Origin: Myotis daubentonii
Taxonomy: Eukaryota > Chordata > Mammalia > Chiroptera > Vespertilionidae
NCBI RefSeq assembly: GCF_963259705.1
Contig: NC_081846.1
Span: 90,408,641 to 90,472,640, forward strand
Reading direction: 5' to 3'
DNA: 64,000 nt
The notes below the pieces were generated by a model that was not told where the DNA came from, made no database searches, and saw only the letters and a list, made by a program, of their open reading frames with translations. The translations under genes and the position numbers were made by a program. Shown here one piece after another: positions 46,918 through 59,689 of this stretch; the stretch's first letter is position 1, and each line of letters starts with the position of its first letter.

Positions 46918-47689
46918 GTAGAGGATAAAAGGATCCATGCTGTTCAGAGAAAATTTTTGAAGCATTAGAAAGTGAAAAAGAGAATATCCCTGCCCCAAAT
47001 TACTTCTGACATCCAGCCTGGCTGTGCTGGGCTGCCCTCTGCAGTCTGTCCTGTCAGCTTGAGCTCCTGTTCGTCCCCAAGGTGTTCATCCAGGCCCCCC
47101 AGATCTTGCATCAACATTCCATGATCCTTTAGTGAGATCTTTAAGGAGCAGGATTCCTTCTGTCTCCAGTGACTCCCATTCCCCATGCCCTCCCCACCTG
47201 TGCAAACACTGCCATCCAATAAGGCCTTTCTCCTCCTCATCCTAGGAAAGTGCCCCAACCTTAGAGCATCCATACTGTTCTGAAATCTGAAATTTTGCTA
47301 TTCCACTATTTAATAAAGAATCAAGGGCCTTGTCAATCACTTCTGATACATAGAGTTTTGCCCTCTAAACTTCTTTAAGGCAATTTGCATAGTTTTATAA
47401 CCGTATACTTATATAAAACTATAGCATATCTAATATATATACATAGGTATATATACACATATATTTCTCTTAATACAGATGCATAGATATTGATACAAGA
47501 ATACACTCAGATAAAGATAGAAATATATAACTACAGAAATAGACTGCATCCTTTCTATTGTCTTGAACAAGCGTAACTAACACTGCGAGCAGGACCCAAC
47601 TTTCAGAGCTCTGCTGTCATTTGCTCAGTGCCACCAGGCCTTTAAAGAATGTTATTTCTGTTTTCTCAAGAAATAATGATCAAGCTGGC

Positions 47690-48135
47690 AAAAATCCAAA
47701 CTGTTGACAACACTTCTTGTCAGAGAGCATGTGGGAACCCGGCAATCTCATGCATTGCTAGGAGGAGTGAAAACTGGCTCAATGCCTGTGGAAGGCAATT
47801 TGGTAATGTGTAGCAAAATAGCATATATCACCCCTGGACCTAGAAATCCCTCTCTGCAAATGTATGCAGATATACTTACACATGTGAGAAATGGCATATA
47901 TTCAAGTTCATTGAGGTTTTATTTGTATGAGATTAGAAAAATATTTAAAATATGATCAATTTGCCTTATAAAATAAATTATGGCTCAACTCTACTACTGA
48001 ATTCCAAGTGAATGAGAAAAGAATGATGAAACCCTTTACGTGGTGATGTGGAAAGATGAACTCTAAGACAGATCATTGTTTGAAAACAGCAAAATGCAAA
48101 ATAGTGTATATAATATGCATTTGTATTTCAGAATC
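47690..48135 (+). mobile_element. LINE-1 3' end
   Basis: 'gtgggaacccggcaatctcatgcattgctaggaggag', 'gaaggcaatttgg', 'aaataaattatggctcaa', 'tacgtggtgatgtggaaagatgaactctaagacag' follow the L1ME/L1M 3' consensus. Opposite orientation to the gene. Confidence 0.85.
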
Positions 48136-48794
48136 TTTCTGCAAACCTTTTTATAGGGATTGGTTTGCGACTCCTGTGAATAACTTAGCTATTTAAAATA
48201 TGAATTAAAAAATTCACATATTGTTTGTATATATTTAAAAATCACATTCTGAAATCTATGGAGTTACTTCCAGTTCAGACAAGGTGGTTTAGACTTGTTT
48301 CTTCTGCTCTTCCTTGCCAGTTAGAACTATCATCCTGCAACATAATATAAAAGGAACCAAGAAGAACTGTCAGATATGGAAGGAGGCAAGTGACATGTTT
48401 GGGACCTCAAGACGGAAGAGGTAACACAGCCCTAGCTTCTCCACCCCTGCCCTGGCCCAAGAAGATGACCCAAGTCTAGTGTTTTCTGTCTCTAAATTCT
48501 AATGTAACAACAGAAGGCAGCCAGGTGGGGTCATTCTCCCCCAATGCCCACTCCACTGAATCACAAGGCCCACCTCTAACCACACCAGGTGAACCGGCAG
48601 TACCAGTAAGGGGGATTCATTGGGGATCCCGTTACCAGTAGGTGCCAGGAGAAGAGTTCTCCTTCACCCCTGGGCTGACACTCACCTCCCCCATCAGGAG
48701 ACACTGGGGATGCAAGGTGGCACCTACAGGACAAATGCTGCCACAGAAGCTAGCAGCCTGACCCAGGAAGCCCGAGAATTAGCTGCTTTATCTA

Positions 48795-48875
48795 GAAAAA
48801 CAAATGGTGGTGCATACTGTGGAATATTATTGAGTGAATAAAAAGTCAATAGCCTGGATGACAAAGTTATTTCAC
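48795..48875 (+). mobile_element. LINE-1 3' fragment (short)
   Basis: 'caaatggtggtgcatactgtggaatattattgagtgaataaaaag' matches the L1 3' phrase around 'catacaatggaatattattcag'. Confidence 0.6.
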
Positions 48876-48934
48876 ACAAACATCCCTTTCCCATTCACAG
48901 ATTCTCACCTACCACTGACCTTTTATTTACTTAT

Positions 48935-49203
48935 TTTTTTATATTTGTCAATTTTTACCCAAGGGGGTATTTTTACATTTAATTTTTTTTTTGAGAGAGA
49001 GAGAGAGTGGAAGGGGGGTGGGGAGAGGAAGAGAGAAACATTGATGTGAGAGAGATACATCAATTGGTTGCCTCCTACACAGACCTGACCAGAGACAGGG
49101 ATCAAGCCTGCAACGAGGGTATGAGCCCTTGAGTGGAATCTAACCTAGGACCCTTCAGTTCACAGGCTATGCTCTAACTCCTGAGTGGAACTGGCCAGGG
49201 CAC
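48935..49203 (-). mobile_element. VES SINE (minus orientation)
   Basis: The tail lies at the left, then GAGAGAGAGAGAGTGGAAGG, 'gaaacattgatgtgagagagatacatcaattggttgcctcctacac' and a reverse tRNA-like head ending GGAACTGGCCAGGG. Confidence 0.88.
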
Positions 49204-49445
49204 CACTAGCATTTAAAATATCATCTTTTTTATTGCTTAAAATATTACAAAGAGTAGTACATTTGTCTCCTTTTTTTCCCCCTTGACCTTCCCCCAGCCT
49301 CCCCTTCCCCCCAGTGTCTTGTGTCCATTGGTTATGCTTATATGTATGCATGCAAGTCCTTTGGTTGATCTCTTACCCCCTCCACCCCTCCCCAGCCTTC
49401 CTGCTGTAGTTTGACAGTCTGTTTAAGATTGAAGTATTGATACCT
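49204..49445. repeat. Interspersed repeat common in vesper bats (unassigned)
   Basis: 'attgcttaaaatattacaaagagtagtac ... cttgtgtccattggttatgcttatatgtatgcatgcaagtcctttggttgatctc' is text I recall as recurrent in vesper-bat genomes, perhaps part of an L1 or ERV. Family not named. Confidence 0.4.
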
Positions 49446-49839
49446 ATATTAAACTAGGCCTTTATAATTTTTGCATTGGATTTATGTTCTGTGATGTATA
49501 GGACTCATTAAAACACCTATTAGCTGTGAGTAGGAAGAAAATCCCTGAGTCTTGTAACCAAAAGCAAGAGAAAATAATCTTCTTTAATTAAATTTAAAGC
49601 TAAGGCAGGGAGAAAAATATAAAGTTGTGTTTTGTATCACATTTTCAGAATCTTAGTCACACCAGGGCCAATAGGTATAACACTATGTTCTAATTGAGAT
49701 GTTACGCAAACTAAATGCTATCAGGTGTACACAGGAGAGCTGTGCGTGCTGAGCAGAAGTATGACATGCTAGACAGAAGTACAGCTAAATATGGTTAAAG
49801 GAGATGAATACAGGTGCCACGGAGACAGATTCTAATGAT

Positions 49840-50344
49840 CTAATGATCGGTTTTATGTGTCAACTTGACTCAACTACAGTATCCAATACTTCAGTCAAAC
49901 ACCAATGCGGGTGCTGCTGTGAAAGTACTTTGTAGATGCAATTAAAATACATAATCTTTTATTTTTCTTTCACAAAAAGTCCATAATCATTTGACTTAAG
50001 CAACAGAGTATTCTAAGAAATGTGGGTGGGCCTGCTGCAATCAGTTGAAGGGCCTTAAGAGCAGAGCTGAGGTTTCCCTGAAGAAGAAACTGCACCTGTG
50101 ACTGCACCTTCAGCTCGTGGCTTTGATTTCCAGCCTGCCCACATGGTTGCCTGCCCTTTGGACCTCAGACTTACCTAGCCAGATCCCAAAATCATGCAAG
50201 CCAATTTCTTGCAAAAATCTCTGTATACATGCAGGATGTGGCAATGTAGGTTTATAGTTTTTTGCATGGAAAATAATACAACAATTAGTAAATAATAACA
50301 CAAGGACAAACTCTGTTTTGGATACATAAAACTGTATACACTCT

Positions 50345-50380
<36 letters not shown>

Positions 50381-50440
50381 CCTGGTTATGTTTCTCTGCT
50401 TGAATCCTGTTTGACTGATATACCAATGTTGCTTATCATC
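49840..50440 (-). repeat. Ancient LTR remnant, same family as 23401-23792
   Basis: 'gatcggttttatgtgtcaacttgactc', 'tgtgggtgggcctgctgcaatcagttgaagggcc', 'atgcaagccaatttcttgcaaaa' and 'ggttatgtttctctgcttgaatcctgtttgactgata' follow the reverse-orientation consensus. A (CA)16 run at about 50348-50379 lies inside. Confidence 0.55.
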
Positions 50441-50532
50441 ATTGTTCTCCACTAATAAGTACTTCAAGCTGCACATGTCAGTCTCCTTCCTTACCCCAAC
50501 TCAAGACAAATTAATTACACTGTGGAATCTCT

Positions 50533-50786
50533 ACCTGCCCCACTATGTTTTTTTTTTTTTAATTTTTATGTTGTTTTTTCTTATTTTAAAAAGTCCTTAC
50601 CCAAGAGCATGCTTAGAGAGAGAAAGGGAGCGAGAGAGAAATATCAATGGATCACCTTCTGTACATTCCCTGACCCAGGATTGGGTCCACAACCTGGGTA
50701 TGTGTCCTGGCTGTGAATAAAACCTTTCAGTGCACAGGGCAGTGTTCAAGCAACTGAGCCACCCTGGCTGGGCACGACCTGCCCCA
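50533..50786 (-). mobile_element. VES SINE (minus orientation) with target duplication
   Basis: T-rich tail at left, 'agagagaaagggagcgagagagaaatatcaatgg', 'gtccacaacctgggtatgtg' and a reverse head ending CCACCCTGGCTGGGC. ACCTGCCCCA duplication at 50533-50542 and 50777-50786. Confidence 0.92.
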
Positions 50787-50899
50787 ATTTGTGTGACTAG
50801 TCAGGTCATATGTCTATACCAGTACCTACTCAAGTACAGAATTACTGATGCCTTCCTCCCCTTAGGCCTCATCGCACGCTCCATGCTTGATGCCTAAAT

Positions 50900-51125
50900 T
50901 CTGACCTACACTTATATTTGATTTATTCATGTACAACAACCTTGTATTATTTCCTGAATATATAATATGTTTCCCCCCTCCAGTTCTTGCTAACTTTAAA
51001 GTCCTTCAGCATAAGAATCAGATATTTAATTTTTCCATGTCACCCACAGTGCTCACTGCTGGACCCAGAGTTGATACTAATTTATACATACCTCTTATAA
51101 ATGCATGTTGTGTGAAAGAGTGAGA
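50900..51125 (+). repeat. L2 3' fragment
   Basis: 'gtccttcagcataagaatcagata ... ccacagtgctcactgctggacccagagttgatac ... ataaatgcatgttgtgtgaaagagtgag' resembles the L2 3' terminus. Confidence 0.5.
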
Positions 51126-51754
51126 AGAAAACAGCAGAAATTTATAAGAACTTGTGCTAAATGAAAATAAGTCTCTCAATTCAATCCTAACAAAGCAGCC
51201 AAAATAAAGTGTCTAATCATATTTGTTCACTGATTTGGGGATAAATTATAAGAATTATAATATGATGATAAGTATACTATAAGCAAAAAACATTTTCTCA
51301 CCCTGATTGTTATTACCTAATTCTGAACCCAGTGATTCCAAGTATTATGGAGCCTACAAACATCATATTTCATCTGGGCACCCGAGATGTGATATAGTGT
51401 TGGGAGAAAGTGATGGCACGTCCTATGCTTTGGGGACACCTCAAAACTCTGCAAAGAGGACGTGCGTGGTAGGTTTCCATAGTAGACTCATTGAGGACAC
51501 AACAATGTCTAACCAGAAAAAGTTAGCTTCTGAGAAATCAGCCTTCTAGCCACCAGAGGAGCACAATAAAAGCAGAGGTATTGATTAGGATGTTTCTACA
51601 GCATTGACCTGAGGAAGGATGCAAATAACATGCTTATACTCAAAGATCCTTTCCAAACATAGCAACCAGCATTGTTACTAAGCTAGATGTTATCCACAGA
51701 AGATGAGAAAAGGTAAAAGTGTGGAGGTCCAAAAAAAAAATAAGTAAATGAAGT

Positions 51755-51925
51755 GCCTGTTATAGAGGCACTGCAACTGCTGCCCTACATAATCATCAAA
51801 ACATCCCAACACAGATGTATTATTCCTGTATTACAGATCAAAAAACCATGGCACAGGGAAGTTGAGTAATTTTTCCCAGGCTAAATAGCCATTGCTAGAG
51901 CCTGGAACTGAACACAAGGGAACCT
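51755..51925 (+). repeat. MIR SINE
   Basis: 'tgtattattcctgtattacagatcaaaaaaccatggcacagggaagttgagtaatttt ... gctagagcctggaactgaac' follows MIR. Confidence 0.7.
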
Positions 51926-52026
51926 AATTTTTTTTAAAATTATTTTCATGCTTTATATCTCCCCCAAAATGATAAATTTTCAAAAAAACACATTTATTTT
52001 CTGCTTCTTTTGACATTCTCCTAGTG

Positions 52027-52238
52027 CAGTGGTCGGCAAACTGTGGCTCATGAGCCACATACAGCTCTTGGGCCCCTTGAGTGTGGCTCTTCCTAAGCCT
52101 TAGCAGTACCCTAATTAAGTTAATAACAATGTACCCACCTATATAATTTAAGTTTAAAAAATTTGGCTCTCAAAAGAAATTTCAATCGTTGTACTGTTGA
52201 TATTTGGCTTTGTTGACTAATGAGTTTGCCGACCACTG
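52027..52238. mobile_element. Non-autonomous hAT element, 212 bp
   Basis: It starts CAGTGGTCGGCAAACTG and ends GTTTGCCGACCACTG: near-perfect terminal inverted repeats. The 8-bp flank TCCTAGTG (52019-52026) and CCCTAGTG (52239-52246) is a target duplication with one difference. The interior 'tttggctctcaaaagaaatttcaatcgttgtactgttgatatttggct' is typical of non-autonomous hATs of vesper bats. No coding capacity. Confidence 0.9.
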
Positions 52239-52929
52239 CCCTAGTGCGGTCATTGGGCCACAGACCATCTTAAGGAGAAGCTAGAGCACCGGGCTTTACT
52301 CAGAAGGCTTGTGGGCTCCTGGCATCTCCAGTCTGCAAGTCATGTAACGACCATCCCATTGAATGACCATTTCATCAACATGCAGCAGTAAAATAAAGTG
52401 TTAGCAGAACATTCACTTGTTTTCCCTTCCAGCCATCACACCAGCAGGATCAGGGAGACAGGGTGAGGGGCGATGGCCAAGGCCTTCATCATCACATCAG
52501 CTGCCAGCAGGGAGTCTGTGCTGCTGAAAATTGACTTTGACATCTTCTCCTTGACAGACTAATAAACTCAGTTACATGCCCTGCCACGATGACGGACAGC
52601 TTCATTTCCTTTTTATATTTTCAACATATATTTACTTACCCAAAGTCCTATTTATGTTAGTGTCTTGAAATCGTACATTACAACTCTGCCAACTGAAAGA
52701 TGATTTATAAGTCCGTTTGGGAGTCATAGGGGCCTTGATGTGGAGATCTTTAAGAACTTATGCTTTGAATTCAAAGCAGTAACTTCAGTTCTTTCCTCAA
52801 ATTAAGAATTGGATATTTCTCTTCATGGCCAGAGAGAAACGCTGACAGATGCTGTGGAGTGTCACGTGATGTGTTGTCTTTTACCTTCTCCCAATGGAGG
52901 AGACATGCAAAAACAGCTCAAGGACATGC

Positions 52930-53230
52930 TGACAAGTGCAGAATCAGAACTCCATCTTTTCAGCACGTACTCTGTGCGTACAGTATTCTCGACATGCTCA
53001 GTACCACGATCTGTGTGTGGAAAAACCAAAGTGCCTGACCCCAGGGAGCTCAAACTCCTGCCAAAGAAACAGCAAAATGTGCAACCAGTGTGCCCGGGAA
53101 GGAGACACTCAAGCAGACGCCGAGGTAGAACTCAGAATCGCCTGGGGGAAAGTCAGGAAGAACATTCAGGGGCAGACAAATTGTGTGATAAAAAGAAGTT
53201 GATGTGTTTAAGGAATGAAGAGTGGATCAG
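52930..53230 (+). repeat. Old L2/MIR3-like fragment
   Basis: 'cagcacgtactctgtgcgtacagtattctcgacatgctcagtacc ... ccagggagctcaaactc' mirrors the L2 3' region. The 151-codon open frame starting at 52809 spans it and is not considered a gene. Confidence 0.45.
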
Positions 53231-53714
53231 AGCTGCTATGACATGTATACACATGGGGCCATGACCAGGAACTGTTTGTGATTCAGGAAGACTGCAAATA
53301 AAGAACCACACTCACTGAGCTGAGAAGCAGGGGCCTAACATCAACTCAGCGGAGAGTGTGACGCTGAGCAATGGCAGAGTCAGAGTTTTTCTTTTAGAAA
53401 AAAAGTAACAAAAATGAAATTTTAAAATTATATCAGAATTTCACTAACAATAGGTAGACTGTGATGTAGCTGGAGAAACTTTTGCAGGATCCTCACGCTG
53501 ACAAAGTCAGACAAGCAGAATATCTAGGTTTTAGCCCTACTCAGGTCTTATAACCAAATGTCCTTGGCCTCTCCATTCAAAACTGCTCTGAGTCTTGAGT
53601 CCTTTCTCTAAACACTTGCCTTGTCCTGAACCAAGGTTACAGTGAGAACACAATTATGTAAATATATAGGAAAAAGGAATCTGCAAGGAAGGGTTAGAAT
53701 GGAACTTGTCAGAG

Positions 53715-53860
53715 AGTTTTCACGCCCACTGGCTCATGAATTCATCCAGCAGCAATAGGGACAGGTCCTATTATTTTCTCTGGGCATATGACACAGTGAG
53801 ACTCAAATTGGAGAAATAACTTGCCACATATCACAGTGTTATTGTGTTGTAGAATGTTAA
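53715..53860 (+). repeat. MIR-like fragment
   Basis: 'cctattattttctctgggcatatgacacagtgagactcaaattggagaaataacttgcca' resembles MIR with divergence. Confidence 0.45.
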
Positions 53861-54429
53861 TGAATGAAGGAACATTTTATGAATTCTATCTCTCAATTAC
53901 ATAATCAAAATATTTTTTGCAAGCTTCAAACTGAGCATACTGAGAATTCCCTTAATTTCATGAAAACTTAGATAGTCAAGTCTCACTCTATTATTTAAAA
54001 TAAAACTGATAAGTTATATTGATAAATCACACTCTCATACTCTTATTGCTTATTACTCTTATTATTCTTTGATTTGATCTGTTCCAAATGAAGACCACAG
54101 TGGTTTAACTTAACCTAATGTTCCAAGGGCAAGATGCAAGCACTGTAAATATCTGTGACCCTTACAAAGCACCTCTGATGTTTTCATTTGTTTTACTTTT
54201 TAAAGGTTATTTGAGGTAATAGTGAGGAAAAGCACCAAATGTTTTCTAAACTGTAGACAAGAGTTGGGCTATATAATAGATGCAAATATTATTCTGAGCT
54301 AGAACATTAAGAAATAGCTAGGAGGAAGAAGAGGAACTGTACAGTATGATTCCAATACACCTCAGAGAATCAACATACTCATTCTGATTCATACCGATGG
54401 AGCACATACAATTCCTCTTTCTTAGGTAC

Positions 54430-54560
54430 CATGTATAATTTGTGTATAACTTACATAGTCCCATGAGGAATATGAATTACAAGAAGCATATGACTTGCTG
54501 AAGGTCATTGTGGCAGAGACACATCTGACCCAGACCTCCTGAGCCCCAGCCTAGTCTTTT
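54430..54560 (+). repeat. MIR-like fragment
   Basis: 'gacttgctgaaggtcattgtggcagagacacatctgacccagacctcctgagcccc' resembles the MIR end. Confidence 0.45.
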
Positions 54561-55544
54561 TTCAGTGGCATCACACCTTTCAGCTCTTCCGCTGATGACA
54601 ACTACTACTTATATCATAATCTGCAGTGTAAACAGTGTCCGTAGATCTATATGATTTGGTAGTATAGGGGAATAAATTATCAAATGTCTCTTACATGAAA
54701 AATGTCCCTAAACTCTCAAAAACATGATTTTAAATATATAATAGATATCATTTCACATAGAAATGCCAAATCTCAAACATTATGCTAGATATTTTCCATT
54801 CCTTTCCTCCAATCCACAAAATAGCTGTTTCAATGAGTTATTATTTTAGAGACTAAGCAACCTAAACTGGAAAAAAAATTTATTTGTCCAAGACCAGAAA
54901 GCTTTAAATACAACATAGATCATTCTGGATCCACAGCTGAGGCACAGATGGAAGATGTGTGCTCATGTATTGAGTTTAATATGTATGTGTCCAAATTTAG
55001 ATTACCACTAACTCATGGGACATACTGGAACTTTGTATTTTTAGGGTAATTCATCTTTTGTTGATTGAAAGTAGAAATAAACGCTCATTGTTACTGCTCA
55101 GTGTTCAAAAAGTAAATATCAGAGGTTCTCTAAAGGAAGGCAACATCAACGATTAAATCATCTCCAGTTAATGATATTCTCTCATATTTGGGGATTTTTT
55201 TATTACTTCTAAGGACTTGGAATAAAGCCAAAACTTGTGATTATATTTCTTGCACTCTGTCAATGCAATGTATTTGAAGTTAGCTGCACTGTTGTCTCAA
55301 TTAATGAGGGGGAAGAGATTTGAGAAAAAGGAAGGAAAGAACAAATAAAACAAATTAACATGTCGGAAATGACTGTGTGGAACTATTAAATTGTTGATAT
55401 ATGTTCAAAAGGAAGAAAATCAATCTGAGGTGAATATATATATACCCTTCATTCTTCCCTCTTTCTGATAAGAAGTTTTTGAATCAGTTTTGTTTTAAAT
55501 CCTGCATGTTCCATAACTATTTCTTCCTTCCACTTATAAATGTT

Positions 55545-55620
55545 GTAATGTGATGAGGAATTGCTTTCAAGCCATATAGATCTGAGTTCAAACCCCACTT
55601 CTACTAGCTCAGTGGTTTTA
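55545..55620 (-). repeat. MIR-like head (minus orientation)
   Basis: 'gatctgagttcaaaccccacttctactagct' matches the reverse MIR start. Confidence 0.45.
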
Positions 55621-56909
55621 AACATTTTGGCTATAAAGAGATGTTTATTGATCTACTCTGTGAAAGTAGATGCCAGATATACAGAGGAATGCACAAAAAT
55701 TTTACAGTTTTGAAAGGAAAACAAGAACCAAACATTACAGTTTAATATGGTGCTATAAGTTCTCCATGAGTGGATGCTGTAGGAGCAGGGAAAGCAACAC
55801 CAAGAAAAGAACTGGGCAGACTTCTACCAGGATCCACAGAAGTGACTCAGGCAAAGAAACTGACAAGGATTATTCCTGGTCAAGAAATTTGCATATGTGA
55901 AGACCCAGGTGCTTGAAGAATTGTCACAGTCAGTAAGATGAGAGTAAAGAATATAAGGGGGGCTCAGAAATTGAGATGATTTATATAAACCTCTGAGTAC
56001 AGTTTACTGACCTAACAGGAGCTCAACAAATGTTCATTCTCTTCTTAGGCAAGTCCCTCGAGTGAAACTCAAACACTCTCCATGCATCCTTATTTAAACT
56101 CCTTTATTGATTCTCTCCCTTGAACAACATTCTCCTGAGAATTCTCTGCCTATTTAAGTCTGGCCCTTATTTCAGTCCCAATCAATCCTTTAAGAACTCT
56201 TTCACACTCAGTTCAACCTGCTCCGATCTCTCCCTTCAAGGAGTAACTACCACCCTGCAGGCAATCTGATGCATGTAGTCACACCCTGCCTTGCATTACT
56301 TGTTTATTCATGGGTATTAGACTTTTCTCCTAAAGGAGAGCACAACCATATCAGTGACAGATAATAGTTTTGAATTGTTTCATCCTGACAACAGCTATGA
56401 TAATCATCAGTTAACAAATTCTCTTGGAACAGAAAGTTCTAATACATTCCAGTACTGCCACAGTCATATGTCACCTCTTTAAAAAATGGTTTCTTTCTTT
56501 CCCTTATTGGGTTTTCTCGAATTTATTTTTAAAAACCTATCTGGTCATTCAATAATCACCAATCATGTTGATTAACTCATCTTCATATATCACTTGGGGA
56601 TATCATTGGGCATTTCTCTTTATAATCTATTCTTGTTCTGTTTTTCTCCCTTACCATTCCTTTTTAAGTTGTGTCTCAGTTGTATCTTCTTGAGTCCCTT
56701 AAAATGTGACACTGCAGGTTCCACCCTTGGCCTACCATACCTCATATGCTCAAAAGGCTTCAGCACCCATATACCCAGCCACTCTGGTCCTCACCTGGGC
56801 TTCTCTCTGGGGCTTCAGTCACTTCTGCACAGTGAGCATCTCTCCATGCAAACACTGCATCTCTAACTGAACTGAAGACAACATTTGACAGGAACCAAAC
56901 TAAATACAC

Positions 56910-57075
56910 CGATTTTTTTATTAAATGCTCATGATATCCCTGCTGGGTCGATGTTATTATTAGCCCATATCACAAATGAGGAAGATGAAGCACATAGAAC
57001 CCACACAACTGCCCTGACTTACATGTCTTGTAAGTTGTTGGCCTGGATTTGACATTAGACCATCAGGCTCAGACA
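56910..57075 (+). repeat. MIR SINE
   Basis: 'attattagcccatatcacaaatgaggaagatgaagcacatagaa' follows the MIR core. Confidence 0.6.
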
Positions 57076-58269
57076 GATCTTAGAACGCAGTCACCACGTC
57101 CTTCATTCAGGAGGTTTTCCAACCTAAAAAACTAATAGTCATCCTTCTCTCTGCTGCATCTGATTTGTTTTAAAGTGTTATATCCAATTTTAGATATGTC
57201 TTTCAGGTTGTATCCCATCTTTCTAAATTGCTGACTCTCATTATTTGCTATCCACACAATTGTAAAAACCTATCTGGTCATTCAACAATTACCAACAAAT
57301 AACTCTGTCATCCATACCTTCCAACTTAGTGCATGCTGAATAAAAACATCTGTTATATTTCCAAAAAGAAGCCAATAAATAAAAAAGCAAACAACAAAAT
57401 AAATATTAGAAAGTCAATTCCAGCATTAAAGTCAAACTAACAAACTATGGCTACTTCTAGATGTCCAGCAAGAAGCAAGCTCCTTCTCAGCTTATCTCTA
57501 GTCTGGCCTCTTTCTCTGCCTCTGCACCTTCCTCCATTTCTATGCAGAGTTTAGCTATACTGGACATCTCAAAGCTCCCGCTTTGCTGCAGGATCCTTCA
57601 TGCCCCTCTGCTATTGTACATGCTGCTCACTCTTACCTCTCCTTGCTCTTGTCCTCTCACATTCTTTAGGTCTTTGCTAAAACGTCAATTATTCTGAAAA
57701 GTTTTCACCTTCCACAGAAATGGACAGTGCCCTTACCCCATTACCAGGACATAACTGTGTGCATATATCTCATGTATCTATGTGCATATATAGCCAACAG
57801 CAGATTTATACTATGTTTCAGGGATTAGACAAGTTTTTTAAATAGAAGATTCAAACATTATCCTGTCCTGATGAAGGCCCCGTCTAATAGCACACCAAAT
57901 TATTATTTTTTGCTTAATTGTCTATTACAGCAAATATATAACATGCCCTCTATGTCACCAATCCTTGGAAACAGTTAGTAAAAATATAAATGAGACACAG
58001 TTCCTTCCCTAAAGGGGTTTATAGTCTCAATAGAGAGTTAACATGAATAAAAATAATGACATAAAGAACTGTGGTTAGTGTCATAAAAGCAAGGTGTGGA
58101 CTCAACAATACATTACTGGCTTTTCTGTTCTTTTTTGGGTGTCTACTTGCAGCTGGGAACATCTGCTGATAACCTTCAGAGTTAAGCATCTATTTACATC
58201 CTAACAGGAAACCCACAGAATAACTTTAGAATATGAGTTCACCTGAGCTAGGAGATATGCGTGATGCTT

Positions 58270-59010
58270 TTAAACTGATAAACAAAATATACTGAAACAT
58301 AGAAGCATGGAACAGACTGACAAATTTCAGAGAGAAAGCAGGGGTTGAGGGGAGTGGGGAGCAATTAACAGGGGAACGTATATGCATACTAGAGGCCTGG
58401 TGCATAAATTCATGTACCAGTGGGGTCCCTTGGCCTGCCGGATTGGGCTGAAACTGGTTTTCTGACATCCCCTGAGGGGTCCCAGATTGCGAGAGGGTGC
58501 AAGCCAGGCTGAGGGACCTCACTGATGCATGATAGGGGCCGGGGAGGGACACGGGAGGTTGACTAGTCAGGGAGGAACCTTGGGAGGGCTCCAGGGCATG
58601 TCTGGCCCATCTCCCTCAGTCCTGATTGGCCAGACCCCAGCAGCAAGCTAACCTACCAGTCAGAGCGTCTGTCCCCTGGTGGTTAGTGCACATCATAGCA
58701 ACCAGTCAACTGGCTGACTGTCTGCCCCCTGGTGGTCAGTGCACATTATAGCAAGCGGTTGAGTGGCCTTAGTATATCATTAGCATATTATGCTTTTGAT
58801 TGGTTGAACGACCAACTGGATAGGACACTTAGCATATTAGGCTTTTATTATATAGGATATGCATAGGCCATGGACACAGACAATAGTGCGGTAAAGGCCT
58901 GGGGTGGGGGCAGGTGCTGGGAGGAAGTGGTCAATGGGAAAAAACAAAAACAAAGGGGGGCATCTGAAATACTTTCAACAATAAAGATACTTTATAAATA
59001 AATAAATAAA
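58270..59010 (+). mobile_element. Vesper-bat LINE-1 3' UTR, split by a Helitron
   Basis: Left part 58270-58388 ('acatagaagcatggaacagactgacaaatttcagag') and right part 58858-59010 ('ggccatggacacagacaatag', 'gcatctgaaatactttcaacaataaag') read continuously as the bat L1 3' UTR once the intervening Helitron is ignored. The end is A/T-rich with an (AAAT)n-like tail. Confidence 0.85.
58389..58857 (-). mobile_element. HeliBat-type Helitron, complete, 469 bp
   Basis: On the minus strand it begins TCCTATATAATAAAAGCC (58857 downward) and ends in CTAG at 58389-58392 preceded by a hairpin-forming segment (58397-58420). Flanks are A and T. Two copies of TGACCACCAGGGG (58671-58735 region, reverse) are present. 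Inserted in an L1 3' UTR. Confidence 0.92.
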
Positions 59011-59689
59011 CTCACTTAGCAAAATCCCCCACCATCTCCAACCTTTTGGTCCAACCATAAAATACAATGTAGTTAGAGAACCATTTACCTACTATTGAAA
59101 TAACAAAAGTGCTACTCCTCTGTGATGACTATAGGGCATGATTGCCAGACAACTTGATATGCTTCCAGTCAATACCTGGCTATTGACTGCCCAATGGGAG
59201 AAGCACTATATCAGGCTTAAGAGAGAAAAAAAAATTGACATCCTCTTGCCAATCTGAGAAGTGAGCTAAAAGGCATTATCAGGGTGTCAGAGAGACTGCA
59301 CTATGAAAGGGATTAGCAAAGGCTGAGAAATGGTGACTGTCATCAGACAGAACTAGTGAGAAGATCAAGGAAAGTCCCACTCAACAGGAGACACACGGAT
59401 AATAGTAAGTACTTGTATCATGTATTGAATTCACTCACTGTGAGACTAATAATCAAATGCATTGTTACTGACAGCAGATGTGTTTTAAGAAGTACTTGCT
59501 GAATGATAAAATAAGATTATGTGGAAACAATCTTATTCCTATTATACAAGTCATCAAAAAAAAACACAAAACAAAACTTTGCTTTATCTGGAACACACCA
59601 TGGCAGTCAAAAATAATTTACACTTCAATACGCAAATGCTTTAGTAAAAGTATATTTCAAACAGAGGAGGTAAAACAAGATGCCAGAAA

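Noticed and set aside
52809..53264. 151-codon open frame
   Set aside because: It crosses an L2/MIR-like remnant, has no recognisable domain, and lies in the intron without splice support.
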